DNA of 64,000 nt from Pseudomonas sp. BN411 (GTDB lineage: Bacteria; Pseudomonadota; Gammaproteobacteria; Pseudomonadales; Pseudomonadaceae). Shown piece by piece: positions 1 through 11,020 of the stretch. Numbering within the stretch: the first letter of the stretch is position 1; each line of letters starts with the position of its first letter. Position numbers and translations under genes: made by a program. The notes under the pieces were generated by a model that was not told the DNA's origin, ran no database searches, and saw nothing but the letters and a program-made list of their open reading frames with translations. The stretch is taken from contig NZ_SSOM01000029.1 in assembly GCF_029871235.1 (NCBI RefSeq), positions 1 to 64,000 of the forward strand, in the 5' to 3' direction.

Positions 1-62
1 GGACTCGAACCCCTGTTACCGCCGTGAAAGGGCGGTGTCCTAGGCCACTAGACGAAGGGGAC
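1..62 (-). tRNA. tRNA-Glu (TTC), cut by the window edge
   Basis: On the minus strand the 5' end reads GTCCCCTTCGTCTAGTGGCC, the conserved start of bacterial tRNA-Glu. The anticodon arm carries TTC and the T arm ends at GGTTCGAGTCC. The last bases of the acceptor stem and the CCA lie outside the window. It follows tRNA-Ala by 39 bases and is probably cotranscribed with it from the promoter at 196-224. A glutamate tRNA beside gltX, the gene for its own synthetase, matches PAO1. Confidence 0.95.
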
Positions 63-101
63 GAAACCTTCATGCCTTTTCGCGACCCACTCTTGAAGGA
101 G

Positions 102-177
<76 letters not shown>

Positions 178-195
178 GTCGCGAGGACGGGGCGC

Positions 196-224
196 ATATT
201 AGGGGCGCCCCCTCCCGCTGTCAA
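196..224 (-). promoter_or_regulatory. Sigma-70 promoter of the tRNA-Ala/tRNA-Glu operon
   Basis: On the minus strand TTGACA (219-224) is followed after exactly 17 bases by TAATAT (196-201), about 18 bases before the tRNA-Ala 5' end. The -35 is perfect and the -10 near-consensus. The GC-rich stretch after the -10 is typical of stringently controlled stable-RNA promoters (inference). The rest of the gltX-tRNA gap holds only a GC-rich inverted repeat at about 287-312 without a T run. Confidence 0.85.
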
Positions 225-323
225 CAACATTTTTTCTACGAACCGAACTTTTTTATCTGGAAGAACAAACACTTACCCGACCTCGGTTGGTGCGGGCCCT
301 TCCCCGCACCGACCGAAGGGCCA

Positions 324-1805
324 TCAGGCGATGGCCGCCAGCAGTTTCTCCCACTCCTTGGTTTCCTTCTTCGACACGCCACCGAGCAGCTCGATGGCCT
401 GGCGCAGCCGGAAGCGGCTGAGGTCGGCACCAAGGATTTCCATCGCATCCAGCACGGAGACCGAGCTGGCCTGACCGGTGATGGCCGGGAACATCAGCGG
501 CATGACATCGCGCAGCTTGAGTTCCAGGCTCTCGGCCACCGCCTGAATGCAGCCGGTGATGCGGTCCTTCTCCCACTGACGCAGGGACTCCAGCTTCCAC
601 AGCACGAGCTGCATGACCTGGCGAACCTGGTCCGGATTCAGCTTCTTGTGCTCGAACAGCTTGGCATCCAGCGGCACGGCGCCGGAGAAGAAGAAGCCCG
701 CCAGCGGAGCGATCTGGCTGAAGGTTTCCACCCTGCCCTGCACGTGCGGCGCGATGCGCATCAGGTATTCGGGGTTGAGCGCCCACTTCTGCACTTCGGC
801 GGCAAAGCGCTCGACCGGCAGTTCGCGAATCCACTGGCCGTTCAGCCAGGACAGCTTCTCCAGATCGAAGATCGGACCACCCAGCGAGATACGCGACAGG
901 TCGAAGTGCTCGACCATCTCCGCCAGGGAGAACTTCTCGCGCTCGTCCGGCATGGACCAGCCCATGCGGCCCAGGTAGTTGAGCATTGCCTCGGGGAGGA
1001 AGCCCATGCGCTCGTAGAAAGTGATGGAAGTGGGGTTCTTGCGCTTGGACAACTTGCTCTTGTCCGGATTGCGCAGCAGCGGCATGTAGCAGAGCTTGGG
1101 CTGCTCCCAGCCGAAGTATTCGTAGAGCTTGATCAGCTTGGGCGCCGAGGGTAGCCACTCTTCGCCGCGCAGCACGTGGGTGATGCCCATCAGGTGGTCG
1201 TCCACCACGTTGGCGAGGAAGTAGGTGGGCAGGCCATCAGTCTTCATCAGGACCTGCATGTCCATGCGGTCCCATGGGATTTCGACATCGCCACGGAGCA
1301 TGTCCGGGACAACGCAGACGCCTTCGCTCGGCACCTTCATGCGCACGACATGGGGCTCACCGGCGGCGATGCGCTTGTCTGCCTCATCCTTGGCCAGATG
1401 CATGCAGTGGCCATCGTAGCGCGGGGTTTCCTTGCGCTCGGTCTGCTCAGCGCGCAGCTTGTCGAGGCGCTCAGCGGTGCAGAAACAGGGGAACGCATGC
1501 CCCTTGTCCACCAGCTCCTGGGAGTACTTCTTGTAGATCTCGCCACGCTCGCTCTGGCGATAGGGGCCGTGCGGGCCGCCGACATCCGGGCCTTCGTCCC
1601 ACTCGATGCCGAGCCAGCGCAGGGCGTCGAAGATCTGCTGCTCGGACTCGCGGGTGGAGCGCAGCTGGTCGGTGTCTTCGATGCGCAGGATGAACTGACC
1701 GCCGTGCTGGCGCGCGAAACACAGGTTGAACAGGGCGATGTAGGCGGTGCCCACGTGCGGGTCGCCGGTGGGCGACGGCGCGATACGGGTACGGACGGTG
1801 GTCAT
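324..1805 (-). CDS. gltX: Glutamyl-tRNA synthetase
   Basis: Charges tRNA-Glu with glutamate in the cytoplasm. The 493-residue product has the usual length for Pseudomonas GltX. It starts [20 protein letters not shown], where HVGT is the class I HIGH-type signature; the second signature appears as KLSKR about halfway along. An upstream in-frame ATG at 1835 would add ten residues, but [12 protein letters not shown] is the conserved family start. It lies just downstream of the LysR gene, and its reading direction continues toward the tRNA-Ala/tRNA-Glu pair. Confidence 0.97.
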   Translation of the reverse strand: MTTVRTRIAPSPTGDPHVGTAYIALFNLCFARQHGGQFILRIEDTDQLRSTRESEQQIFDALRWLGIEWDEGPDVGGPHGPYRQSERGEIYKKYSQELVDKGHAFPCFCTAERLDKLRAEQTERKETPRYDGHCMHLAKDEADKRIAAGEPHVVRMKVPSEGVCVVPDMLRGDVEIPWDRMDMQVLMKTDGLPTYFLANVVDDHLMGITHVLRGEEWLPSAPKLIKLYEYFGWEQPKLCYMPLLRNPDKSKLSKRKNPTSITFYERMGFLPEAMLNYLGRMGWSMPDEREKFSLAEMVEHFDLSRISLGGPIFDLEKLSWLNGQWIRELPVERFAAEVQKWALNPEYLMRIAPHVQGRVETFSQIAPLAGFFFSGAVPLDAKLFEHKKLNPDQVRQVMQLVLWKLESLRQWEKDRITGCIQAVAESLELKLRDVMPLMFPAITGQASSVSVLDAMEILGADLSRFRLRQAIELLGGVSKKETKEWEKLLAAIA

Positions 1806-1831
1806 GGGTTGTTCTCGAAACAGAGGGACGA

Positions 1832-2752
1832 TCAAAGGCGCGATCTTATCAGGCTGGCCGCCGCGGGCTCCAGCAAGTGACCTTCCTGCACCGGCAAGCT
1901 GCGCATCAGGAAGTCGAGGAAGGCCTTGACCTTCATCGCCTGGAAGCGCCTCGACGGGTAGACAGCATAGATCTCGCCACTGGGCAGACGCGCCTCGGGC
2001 AGGAGCTCGATCAGCTCGCCACGCTGCACGGCCGGCTCAGTGAACATCAAGGGCAGCGCAGCGATGCCGGCGCCAGCCAGCACCGCCTCACGGGCAAAGG
2101 TGATGTTGTTGCAATAGAGCACGCGCTGGCAGGGCACGCTTTCCCCCTGCAGCATCCAGTAGCGCTGGGAATCCTGCGGCAGCAGCACTGCACGATGGCC
2201 AGCCAGCGCCTCAACCGTGCGCGGTGTGCCGTGTGCCGCCAGATAGGCCGGACTGGCGCACAGGCGCCGGGCGCTCTCGAAGAGCTTGCGGGCGATCAGG
2301 GTGGAATCCTGGGGCTGGCCGATCATGATGGCGATATCCACGCCCTCTTCCAACGGATCGACGTTGCGCGAGGTGATCTCCACCTCAGCAGTGATCTGCG
2401 GATACTGGCGCATGAAACTGCCCAGCACCTTGCCGAGGAACAATTGGCCGAACTCGATGGGCGCCGTCACTCGCAGCAGGCCGGACGGTTCCTGCTGCAA
2501 TTGCATCACAGCCTGCTCGGCCTCGGCGAAGTCCAGCATGATTTGCCGGCAACGCTCGTAGTAGGCCAGCCCCACTTCGGTCAGGCGCAATTTGCGAGTG
2601 GTGCGATTGAGCAGGCGGACGCCAAGCCGCTCTTCCAGCAGGGCTATGCGTCGGCTGACGGTGGACTTCTGCATCCCCAGGCTCTGCGCAGCCTGAGTGA
2701 AGCTGTGGCACTCGACCACGCGAGTGAAGATCAGCGCATCATCCAACCCCAT
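1832..2752 (-). CDS. LysR-family transcriptional regulator, divergent from an efflux pump
   Basis: 306 residues. An N-terminal winged helix (about residues 1-60, with [20 protein letters not shown] as the recognition region) precedes a LysR effector-binding domain. It belongs to the CrgA/DsdC-like subgroup that begins by recalling '[10 protein letters not shown]'. It is transcribed away from the HlyD/MFS pair at 2861-5456 with about 110 bases between them, the usual arrangement for a regulator of an adjacent pump. PAO1 has a LysR gene (PA3135) in the same place. The inducer is unknown. It ends close to the gltX start, so gltX may receive read-through. Confidence 0.9.
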   Translation of the reverse strand: MGLDDALIFTRVVECHSFTQAAQSLGMQKSTVSRRIALLEERLGVRLLNRTTRKLRLTEVGLAYYERCRQIMLDFAEAEQAVMQLQQEPSGLLRVTAPIEFGQLFLGKVLGSFMRQYPQITAEVEITSRNVDPLEEGVDIAIMIGQPQDSTLIARKLFESARRLCASPAYLAAHGTPRTVEALAGHRAVLLPQDSQRYWMLQGESVPCQRVLYCNNITFAREAVLAGAGIAALPLMFTEPAVQRGELIELLPEARLPSGEIYAVYPSRRFQAMKVKAFLDFLMRSLPVQEGHLLEPAAASLIRSRL

Positions 2753-2860
2753 GATTGTTCCCTATAAGCAACAAAGTTTCTGAATTGTACTGTCTATTTG
2801 CGAGGACGGAACACTGCTAGATTCGCAACATTCTGAAAAGACTCCGAGCCCGGTTTTCAT

Positions 2861-3907
2861 ATGCCTGCAAAATTGCAACGCCGCCTGTTCATCTTCATCG
2901 CCCTGGTGGCAATGGTCATCGCCGGCTTCTTCGCCCACTGGCTGCTGATCGGCCGCTTCGTCGAGTCCACCGACAACGCTTATGTCCAGGGCGAGATCAC
3001 TCGCATTTCCAGCCAACTGGGCGCCCGAATCGACGAAGTCCTGGTCACCGACAACCAGCAAGTGAAGAAGGGCGACCTGCTGGTACGCCTGGAAGCCGAC
3101 GACTTCAAACTGGCCTTGGAGCGCTCCCGCGCCCAGCTGGCGACCCGCGAGGCCGAACTGGCCCAGGCACAGAGCAAGCTGACCCAGCAATCCAGCCTGA
3201 TAGCCGCTAGCCAGGCCGACGTGGCAGCCAGCCAGGCAACCCTTGGCCGCACCCAGATCGACCTGTCCCGCGCCCAGACCCTGCGCAAGCCCGGCTACAT
3301 CTCGGAAGAGCGGGTCACCACTCTGTCCGCCGACTCCCGCGTGGCACGCTCGCAGGTCGCCAAGGCCGAGGCCGATCTCAAGGCCCAGCGCCAACAGATC
3401 GATGCCCTGAATGCCGAGGTCAAGCGCCTGGAAGCACAGATCGCTACAGCCCGCGCCGAAGTGGCCCAGGCCGAAATCAACCTCGGCCGCACCGAGATCC
3501 GCTCCCCCGTGGACGGCCGCGTCGGCCAGCGCGCCGCGCGCAACGGCCAGTACGTCCAGGTCGGCGCCCACCTGCTGTCCCTGGTGCCGGACAGCGACAT
3601 CTGGGTCCAGGCCAACTTCAAGGAAACCCAGATCGAGCGCATGGTGCCCGGCCAGACCGCCGAACTGGTGTTCGACAGCTTCCCCGACACCCCGATCGAA
3701 GCCCGCGTGGACAGCCTGTTCGCCGCTTCCGGCGCACAGTTCAGCCTGCTGCCGCCGGACAACGCCACCGGCAACTTCACCAAGGTGGTGCAACGCATTC
3801 CGGTGAAGCTGACCTTCACCGCTGACAACCCGCTCAAGGGCCGTATCCGCCCCGGCATGTCCGTTCTGGTCAAGGTGCACCTGAAGGCCGAGAACCATGG
3901 TGGGTGA
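2861..3907 (+). CDS. HlyD/EmrA-family membrane fusion protein
   Basis: Periplasmic adaptor linking an inner-membrane MFS pump to an outer-membrane channel. It has 348 residues: one transmembrane segment near residues 7-28, the biotinyl-lipoyl motif (VESTDNAYVQGEITRISSQL) and a long alpha-hairpin rich in Ala, Gln and Arg (about 80-205). A second lipoyl half (EIRSPVDGRVG) and a beta-barrel domain follow. It overlaps the start of the MFS gene by 11 bases, so the two are translationally coupled. This is the EmrA half of an EmrAB-type pump; the exported compound cannot be told from sequence. A PAO1 equivalent sits at the same locus (PA3136). Confidence 0.92.
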   Translation: MPAKLQRRLFIFIALVAMVIAGFFAHWLLIGRFVESTDNAYVQGEITRISSQLGARIDEVLVTDNQQVKKGDLLVRLEADDFKLALERSRAQLATREAELAQAQSKLTQQSSLIAASQADVAASQATLGRTQIDLSRAQTLRKPGYISEERVTTLSADSRVARSQVAKAEADLKAQRQQIDALNAEVKRLEAQIATARAEVAQAEINLGRTEIRSPVDGRVGQRAARNGQYVQVGAHLLSLVPDSDIWVQANFKETQIERMVPGQTAELVFDSFPDTPIEARVDSLFAASGAQFSLLPPDNATGNFTKVVQRIPVKLTFTADNPLKGRIRPGMSVLVKVHLKAENHGG

Positions 3908-5456
3908 TGCACTGGTTCGCCCTACCGGCGAACCTACCCGGCGCGACTGGATTGCCGTGATGAGCGCCATGCTCGGTGCGTTCATGGCAGTCCTCGACAT
4001 CCAGATCACCAACTCCTCGCTCAAGGACATCCAGGGGGCGCTCTCCGCCACCCTGGAAGAGGGCTCGTGGATTTCCACCTCCTACCTGGTGGCGGAAATC
4101 ATCATGATCCCCCTCACTGCCTGGCTGGTGCAGTTGCTCTCCGCGCGACGCCTGGCGGTCTGGGTCTCCATCGGCTTCCTGATTTCTTCCCTGCTCTGCT
4201 CCCTGGCCTGGAGCCTGGAGAGCATGATCGTGTTCCGCGCCATGCAGGGTTTCACCGGCGGCGCGCTGATCCCGCTGGCGTTCACCCTCACACTGATCAA
4301 GCTGCCGGAACACCACCGCGCCAAGGGCATGGCGTTGTTCGCCATCACCGCAACATTCGCCCCCTCCATCGGTCCGACCCTGGGCGGCTGGCTGACGGAG
4401 AATTTCGGCTGGGAATACATCTTCTACATCAACGTGCCACCGGGCCTGCTGATGATTGCCGGCCTGATGTACGGACTGGAAAAGAAAGCCCCGCACTGGG
4501 AGCTGCTGAAGCGCACCGACTACGCGGGTATCGTCACCCTCGGCCTCGGACTGGGCTGCCTGCAGGTATTCCTGGAGGAAGGTCATCGCAAGGACTGGCT
4601 GGAGTCCCAACTGATCGTCGGCCTGGGCAGCGTCGCCCTGGTGAGCCTGATCCTGTTTGTCATCCTCCAGGTCTCGCGCCCCAATCCGCTGATCAACCTG
4701 GGCATCCTGAAGAATCGCAACTTCGGCCTGTCGAGCATTTCCAGCGTCGGCCTCGGCATGGGCCTGTACGGCTCGATCTACGTGCTGCCGCTGTACCTGG
4801 CACAGATCCAGGGCTACAACGCGCTGCAGATCGGCGAAGTGATCATGTGGATGGGTGTTCCACAGCTGTTCCTGATTCCGCTGGTACCCAAGCTGATGAA
4901 GGTGATTCCGCCCAAGTTCCTCTGTGCGCTGGGCTTCGGCCTGTTCGGCTATGCCAGCTTCGCCTCCGGGATACTCAACCCTGATTTCGCCGGACCGCAG
5001 TTCAACCAGATCCAGATCATCCGCGCCCTCGGCCAGCCGCTGGTAATGGTGACGGTGTCACTGATCGCCACCGCCTACATCCAGCCCCAGGACGCAGGCT
5101 CGGCCTCCAGCCTGTTCAACATCCTGCGCAACCTCGGCGGCGCCATCGGCATCGCCCTGCTCGCCACCCTGCTGGACGCGCGCGCCAAGGTTTATTTCGA
5201 CTACCTGCGCGAATCCCTGGTCCCGAGCAACCCGCAGGTGGCCGAGCGCCTGGCTCTGCTGACCGAAAAGCTTGGCAGTGAACAGGCTGCCCTTGGCAAG
5301 CTCAGCGAGATCGCCCACCAGCAGGCCAGCATCATGGCCTACAATGACGCCTTCCATTTCATCGGCATCGCCCTCGGCGTCAGCATGCTCGCCGTGCTGC
5401 TCACCCGCGCCCTGCCCGCCGGTTCCACCGGTGAAGCAAGCGCCGCCGCCCACTAA
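3897..5456 (+). CDS. EmrB-type MFS drug exporter (DHA2 family)
   Basis: 519 residues with about 14 predicted membrane helices, the DHA2 layout. Visible motifs are FMAVLDIQITNSSLKDI (the motif D1 position, with IQITN instead of the common TIVN), GFTGGALIPLA (motif C region) and FAPSIGPTLGGWL followed by a WEYIFYINVPPG segment, which is diagnostic for EmrB/QacA relatives. The start overlaps the end of the HlyD gene. It probably uses the proton gradient to expel hydrophobic compounds together with the adaptor. No outer-membrane TolC partner is encoded here. Confidence 0.92.
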   Translation: MVGDALVRPTGEPTRRDWIAVMSAMLGAFMAVLDIQITNSSLKDIQGALSATLEEGSWISTSYLVAEIIMIPLTAWLVQLLSARRLAVWVSIGFLISSLLCSLAWSLESMIVFRAMQGFTGGALIPLAFTLTLIKLPEHHRAKGMALFAITATFAPSIGPTLGGWLTENFGWEYIFYINVPPGLLMIAGLMYGLEKKAPHWELLKRTDYAGIVTLGLGLGCLQVFLEEGHRKDWLESQLIVGLGSVALVSLILFVILQVSRPNPLINLGILKNRNFGLSSISSVGLGMGLYGSIYVLPLYLAQIQGYNALQIGEVIMWMGVPQLFLIPLVPKLMKVIPPKFLCALGFGLFGYASFASGILNPDFAGPQFNQIQIIRALGQPLVMVTVSLIATAYIQPQDAGSASSLFNILRNLGGAIGIALLATLLDARAKVYFDYLRESLVPSNPQVAERLALLTEKLGSEQAALGKLSEIAHQQASIMAYNDAFHFIGIALGVSMLAVLLTRALPAGSTGEASAAAH

Positions 5457-5497
5457 TCCCGCGCCGGGCCACCGGCGCGATTCGCTTCAGGCTGTAC

Positions 5498-6397
5498 ATG
5501 TCTTCCCACGCTTCGACCCGCCGCACCCTTCTACTGATCGGTGCCTTCGCCATGATTTACATCGGCTGGGGCACCACCTACCTGGCTAACCACTTCCTTC
5601 TCCGAGAACTGCCGCCCTTCGCCATCGCCACCCTGCGCTTCCTGTTCGCCGGCGCCCTGGCCCTGGGCTGGGTGCTGGCCAGCGGCAAGGCCCAGGTCCA
5701 GCGCAGTGACCTGGGCGGCGCGCTGATCGGCGGCGTAATGCTGATCGCCGTTGGACAGGGAGCGCTGATCTACGCCAACCAGTTCCTGCCAACCGGCATG
5801 CTGGCGATGCTCTACACCACTCTCCCCCTCTGGAGCGTCGCCCTGGAATGGCTGCTGGATCGCCGCCCACCGTTGTGGGTCCTCTGCGGCCTGGCCCTGG
5901 CCAGCGGCGGCATTGTGATGCTGATGGGCAGTAGCCTTGGCAGCGACGCCGGCTTCGAACAGTGGTTCGCCGGCGGCCTGGTCGTACTGGCCACCCTGCT
6001 CTGGGCCATCGGCGCCTGGCTGCTGCGCCAGCGTCCGCCCTTCCGCTCCAGCTGGATGGGCCTCAGCCTACAGATGCTGACCGGCACAGTGATCCTGGCA
6101 ATCTTCGGCCTCTGGCGAGGGGATTGGCACGGCGTTGAGCTGGCCAACGTGAGCCTGGACGCCTGGCTGTGGATGGCCTACCTGGTGATTCCGGTCAGCC
6201 TGGGGGTCTATCCCGCATACTTTTGGCTGCTGCGGGAAGTGAAGCCGAGCCTGGTGTCCACCTTCGCCTTTGTGAACCCCGTAGTGGCCCTGCTGCTGGG
6301 GTTCCTGATCCTCGGCGAGCGCCTGGAAGTCGCCGCCCTGGGGGCGTGCCTGGCGACCCTGATAGGGGTGGTCATGATCATCTTCGGCAGACGCTGA
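5498..6397 (+). CDS. EamA/DMT-superfamily inner-membrane transporter
   Basis: 299 residues with about ten hydrophobic helices in two EamA repeats. The first begins near IGAFAMIYIGWGTTYLANHF; the second ends in ALLLGFLILGERLEVAALGA, a typical end of the second repeat. It resembles the YedA/RhaT-like drug/metabolite exporters. It starts 41 bases after the MFS gene and may be read as the third gene of the pump unit. It ends just before a shared terminator. I remember no gene for this at the PAO1 position, so it may be a lineage-specific insertion. Substrate unknown. Confidence 0.88.
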   Translation: MSSHASTRRTLLLIGAFAMIYIGWGTTYLANHFLLRELPPFAIATLRFLFAGALALGWVLASGKAQVQRSDLGGALIGGVMLIAVGQGALIYANQFLPTGMLAMLYTTLPLWSVALEWLLDRRPPLWVLCGLALASGGIVMLMGSSLGSDAGFEQWFAGGLVVLATLLWAIGAWLLRQRPPFRSSWMGLSLQMLTGTVILAIFGLWRGDWHGVELANVSLDAWLWMAYLVIPVSLGVYPAYFWLLREVKPSLVSTFAFVNPVVALLLGFLILGERLEVAALGACLATLIGVVMIIFGRR

Positions 6398-6405
6398 AGC
6401 CCCAT

Positions 6406-6433
6406 GAAAAAGGCGCCCTCTGGCGCCTTTTTC
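6406..6433. terminator. Bidirectional rho-independent terminator between convergent genes
   Basis: AAAAAGGCGCC and GGCGCCTTTTT flank a short loop between the EamA gene and uvrB. It has an A run on one side and a T run on the other, so it can stop transcription from both sides. The uvrB stop codon directly abuts it. Confidence 0.9.
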
Positions 6434-8449
<2,016 letters not shown>

Positions 8450-8544
8450 GCTGACCTCGACTTTGGATGTGACACCTGCGCAGAACGGGCGTCATACCTG
8501 GCGGAAAGCTTGCGAGCGATGTCGCGGCAAGCTGTCTGGGCCGC

Positions 8545-8550
8545 TATAAT
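8545..8550 (+). promoter_or_regulatory. Candidate -10 element (TATAAT) of the aminotransferase gene
   Basis: A perfect TATAAT lies 83 bases before the aminotransferase start, in the gap divergent from uvrB. No convincing -35 is present at 16-18 bases, so the promoter call is tentative. Confidence 0.4.
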
Positions 8551-8632
8551 ACCGGCCCGATTGCGCAACCCCTAGCGCACATCGTTCGGGGTTACGTCCC
8601 ATCCTCACCTTCCTCCTCCGAGCTGCCGCATC

Positions 8633-9829
8633 ATGAGTCTGTTTTCTGCCGTCGAAATGGCTCCGCGCGACCCCATCCTGGGTCTCAACGAAGCGTTCAA
8701 CGCCGACACCCGTGCCAACAAGGTCAATCTGGGCGTGGGCGTTTACTACAACGAGCAAGGCCGTATCCCGCTCCTGCGCGCTGTAGCTGAAGCGGAAAAG
8801 GCCCGCATCGAAGCGCACGCCCCGCGCGGTTACCTGCCGATCGAAGGCATCGCCGCCTACGACCAGGCCGTGCAGAAGCTGCTGTTCGGTGCCGATTCCG
8901 AACTGCTGGCCCAGGGCCGTGTCGTCACCACCCAGGCCGTAGGTGGCACCGGCGCGCTGAAGACCGGCGCCGACTTCCTCAAGCGCCTGCTGCCCAATGC
9001 TGTAGTCGCCATCAGCGACCCGAGCTGGGAAAACCACCGCGCCCTGTTCGAATCCGCCGGCTTCCCGGTGCAGAACTACCGCTACTACGATGCCGCCACC
9101 AATGGCGTAAATCGTGCCGGTCTGCTGGAAGACCTCAAGGCGCTGCCCGCCCGCTCCATCGTGGTCCTGCACGCCTGCTGCCACAACCCCACCGGCGTGG
9201 ACCTGGAACTGGAAGACTGGAAAGCCGTCCTGGAAGTCCTGCGCGAGCGCGAGCACGTGCCGTTCCTTGACATCGCCTACCAGGGCTTCGGCTCCGGCAT
9301 TGATGAAGACGCCTTCGCAGTGCGCCTGTTCGCCCAGTCCGGCCTGCAGTTCTTCGTATCCAGCTCCTTCTCCAAGTCCTTCTCCCTGTACGGGGAGCGC
9401 GTTGGCGCCCTGTCTGTGGTGACCGACTCGAAGGAAGAAGCCGGCCGCGTGCTGTCCCAGGTCAAGCGCGTGATCCGCACCAACTACTCCAACCCGCCGA
9501 CCCACGGCGCCACCGTGGTGGCTTCGGTGCTGAACAGCCCGGAACTGCGTGCGATGTGGGAAGCGGAACTGAGCGAGATGCGCACCCGCATCCACAGCAT
9601 GCGCCTGGCCATGGTCGAGCAACTGGCCGCCCAGGGTGCCAAGCGCGACTTCAGCTTCGTAGCCCGTCAGCGTGGCATGTTCTCCTACTCCGGCCTCACC
9701 GCCGAGCAGGTGGAGCGCCTGAAGAACGAGTTCGGTATCTACGCTGTCAGCACCGGCCGCATCTGCGTTGCCGCGCTGAACAACAGCAACCTGGAAAGCG
9801 TGACCCGCGCCATCACCCAGGTCCTCTGA
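8633..9829 (+). CDS. tyrB: Aromatic/aspartate aminotransferase (class I, fold type I)
   Basis: PLP enzyme moving amino groups between aromatic amino acids or aspartate and 2-oxoacids. 398 residues, matching TyrB/AspC. The PLP-binding lysine sits in SSSFSKSFSLYGERVG, the cofactor-contact segment is HACCHNPTGVDL, and the substrate-carboxylate arginine is in STGRICVAALN near the C-terminus. The position next to uvrB matches PAO1 PA3139. Sequence cannot separate aspartate from tyrosine preference with certainty; TyrB-like is the best call. Confidence 0.88.
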   Translation: MSLFSAVEMAPRDPILGLNEAFNADTRANKVNLGVGVYYNEQGRIPLLRAVAEAEKARIEAHAPRGYLPIEGIAAYDQAVQKLLFGADSELLAQGRVVTTQAVGGTGALKTGADFLKRLLPNAVVAISDPSWENHRALFESAGFPVQNYRYYDAATNGVNRAGLLEDLKALPARSIVVLHACCHNPTGVDLELEDWKAVLEVLREREHVPFLDIAYQGFGSGIDEDAFAVRLFAQSGLQFFVSSSFSKSFSLYGERVGALSVVTDSKEEAGRVLSQVKRVIRTNYSNPPTHGATVVASVLNSPELRAMWEAELSEMRTRIHSMRLAMVEQLAAQGAKRDFSFVARQRGMFSYSGLTAEQVERLKNEFGIYAVSTGRICVAALNNSNLESVTRAITQVL

Positions 9830-9838
9830 AGAGAATCG

Positions 9839-9869
9839 GGAGAAGTTCAGGCAAACGCTTGACTTCTCC
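9839..9869 (+). terminator. Weak hairpin terminator after the aminotransferase, overlapping the tRNA-Asn promoter
   Basis: GGAGAAGT (9839-9846) pairs with ACTTCTCC (9862-9869), followed by TTTC. The right arm contains part of the -35 box of the next promoter. The loop is 15 bases and the T run is short, so strength is uncertain. Confidence 0.5.
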
Positions 9870-9886
9870 TTTCTAATCAGTAAGAT
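9859..9886 (+). promoter_or_regulatory. Promoter of tRNA-Asn
   Basis: TTGACT (9859-9864), a 16-base spacer and TAAGAT (9881-9886), ending 13 bases before the mature tRNA 5' end. The spacing fits a sigma-70 tRNA promoter. Confidence 0.65.
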
Positions 9887-9899
9887 ACGCCGCATCCGA

Positions 9900-9975
9900 T
9901 CCGCGATAGCTCAGTCGGTAGAGCAAATGACTGTTAATCATTGGGTCCCTGGTTCGAGTCCAGGTCGCGGAGCCA
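9900..9975 (+). tRNA. tRNA-Asn (GTT)
   Basis: A complete 76-base tRNA with encoded CCA: TCCGCGATAGCTCAGTCGGT at the 5' end, anticodon loop CTGTTAA, T arm GGTTCGAGTCC. It is followed at once by a terminator. The last 22 bases plus the terminator are repeated 158 bases downstream. Confidence 0.97.
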
Positions 9976-10015
9976 AATTGAAAGCCCTCGGCATATGCCG
10001 GGGGCTTTTTCTTTG
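9954..10015 (+). repeat. Direct repeat, copy 1: tRNA-Asn 3' end plus terminator
   Basis: This 62-base segment, from TCGAGTCC of the T arm through the terminator T run, recurs at 10112-10173 with a single C/T change. The two copies are 158 bases apart. They may be relics of a second tRNA-Asn gene, since PAO1 has two in tandem here as I recall, or an att-type duplication left by an integrated element. Confidence 0.9.
9981..10015 (+). terminator. Rho-independent terminator of tRNA-Asn
   Basis: AAAGCCCTCGGCA pairs with TGCCGGGGGCTTT across a two-base TA loop and is followed by a T run. Confidence 0.88.
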
Positions 10016-10111
10016 GGCGCCGAACTCTCACCAGGAACTTCGTCCCAGGTTATTCGGTCCTGCGTCCCTCACCCCTTCGGGGCCGCGCTGAAGCGCGTTC
10101 GGCGTTCGCCG

Positions 10112-10173
10112 TCGAGTCCAGGTCGCGGAGCCAAATTGAAAGCCCTCGGTATATGCCGGGGGCTTTTTCTTTG
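10112..10173 (+). pseudogene. Truncated second tRNA-Asn: only the 3' 22 bases and terminator remain
   Basis: It repeats TCGAGTCCAGGTCGCGGAGC plus CA and the terminator of the intact tRNA-Asn (61 of 62 bases equal). The sequence before it (10016-10111) is unrelated to a tRNA and contains a small hairpin region (CCCCTTCGGGG). No acceptor 5' strand, D arm or anticodon arm is present, so this is not a functional tRNA. Confidence 0.8.
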
Positions 10174-10232
10174 CGCCCAAGAAACCTCCCTCTCAAGCGT
10201 CGTAACGCCCCATCGCACCAACTACACAGCCA

Positions 10233-10264
10233 CAAAAAAGCCGACCTTGATAGGCCGGCTTTCC
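10233..10264 (-). terminator. Rho-independent terminator of the ComEA-like gene
   Basis: On the minus strand AAAGCCGGCC and GGTCGGCTTT form a stem followed by a T run, 17 bases after the stop codon. Confidence 0.85.
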
Positions 10265-10280
10265 TGATATCACTCGCTAG

Positions 10281-10607
10281 TCACTCCGCTGTTAGTTTGT
10301 CGCGACTCTTCTCCAGCGTCTTGACGCCGATGCCTTTGACTTCGAGCAGGTCGTCCACCGAGGAAAATGCTCCATTCTCCTCACGATACTGCACGATCGC
10401 CCGAGCCTTCGTCGCTCCAATACCGATCATCCGCTCCTGCAACGCGACCTCATCTGCCGTGTTGATGTTCAGTTTGCCGGAGTCAGAGGAAGCACTTGCA
10501 ACTGCCGCAGTCGGCTCGCTCTTCGCTGCCACCGCAACTTGGGCGTAACCGAAACAAAGCGAACAGAGAACCAGAAGCAATGGGGCAAGTCGAACGCGAA
10601 ACATCAT
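10281..10607 (-). CDS. ComEA-like helix-hairpin-helix DNA-binding protein
   Basis: 108 residues: a signal peptide ([22 protein letters not shown]), a short Ala/Ser-rich linker, then a helix-hairpin-helix domain containing [20 protein letters not shown] and [11 protein letters not shown]. ComEA proteins bind incoming DNA in the periplasm during natural transformation. The start is the first of two adjacent ATGs, 5 bases after AAGGAG; an upstream in-frame GTG overlaps the ribosome site. In PAO1 the orthologous gene (PA3140) sits beside wbpM at the end of the O-antigen cluster. Here a broken wbpM lies next to it. Confidence 0.88.
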   Translation of the reverse strand: MMFRVRLAPLLLVLCSLCFGYAQVAVAAKSEPTAAVASASSDSGKLNINTADEVALQERMIGIGATKARAIVQYREENGAFSSVDDLLEVKGIGVKTLEKSRDKLTAE

Positions 10608-10699
10608 GAACACTCCTTGTCATCAGTAAGAGGAAGGGCGGTACTCCATAAACCGCCCAACACAAACTAATGCCTGGAGTTAGCGGGCTCAATTCGACG

Positions 10700-11020
10700 C
10701 TACTGATGAATCCAGTCAACAATTTCCTCTTCGAAGGTGTAACCGTTGACGGTTTCGCGTAGGAACTGGCGCACACGGACGTAGTCATTGCTTCCCACCG
10801 CCGCGAACAACTCCGAAAACACCCGCCTGTAGATATTCCAGGATAAGTGCCTTCCATTGATCCACAGGATCATCCGGTGCTCGGTCGGACTAATGTTATC
10901 GCCAACGAGGAGCTCCTCATGACGACGCCACCATGGAGTTTCTGTCAGAGCGCAGCCAAGCCAGATAAGAGAATCATCCACCCCGCAGACAATGAGCCTG
11001 GATCGGTTGAATTTGGGAGA
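10700..11020 (-). pseudogene. wbpM: Remnant of a WbpM/FlaA1-type nucleotide-sugar dehydratase (O-antigen locus)
   Basis: The open frame 10700-10981 encodes 93 residues. From residue 21 it carries the conserved tail of WbpM-type UDP-sugar 4,6-dehydratases: EELLVGDNISPTEH resembles the family pattern (Y/H)EELLIGDN..PT.HP, and it ends VNGYTFEEEIVDWIHQ as these proteins do. Just upstream another frame shows SGL and QKLH, echoing the family's TGLRPGEKL(Y/H), interrupted by a stop codon and about 14 extra bases. The first 20 residues of the open frame do not fit the family. The catalytic domains are missing. Position next to the ComEA-like gene is where wbpM lies in PAO1. Recognised from memory of the family, not from alignment. 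Confidence 0.72.

Noticed and set aside
253-1158. Long open frame on the minus strand overlapping gltX
   Set aside because: It is the shifted frame of gltX. The product is Ala/Gly/Arg-rich without motifs, the usual effect of high GC.
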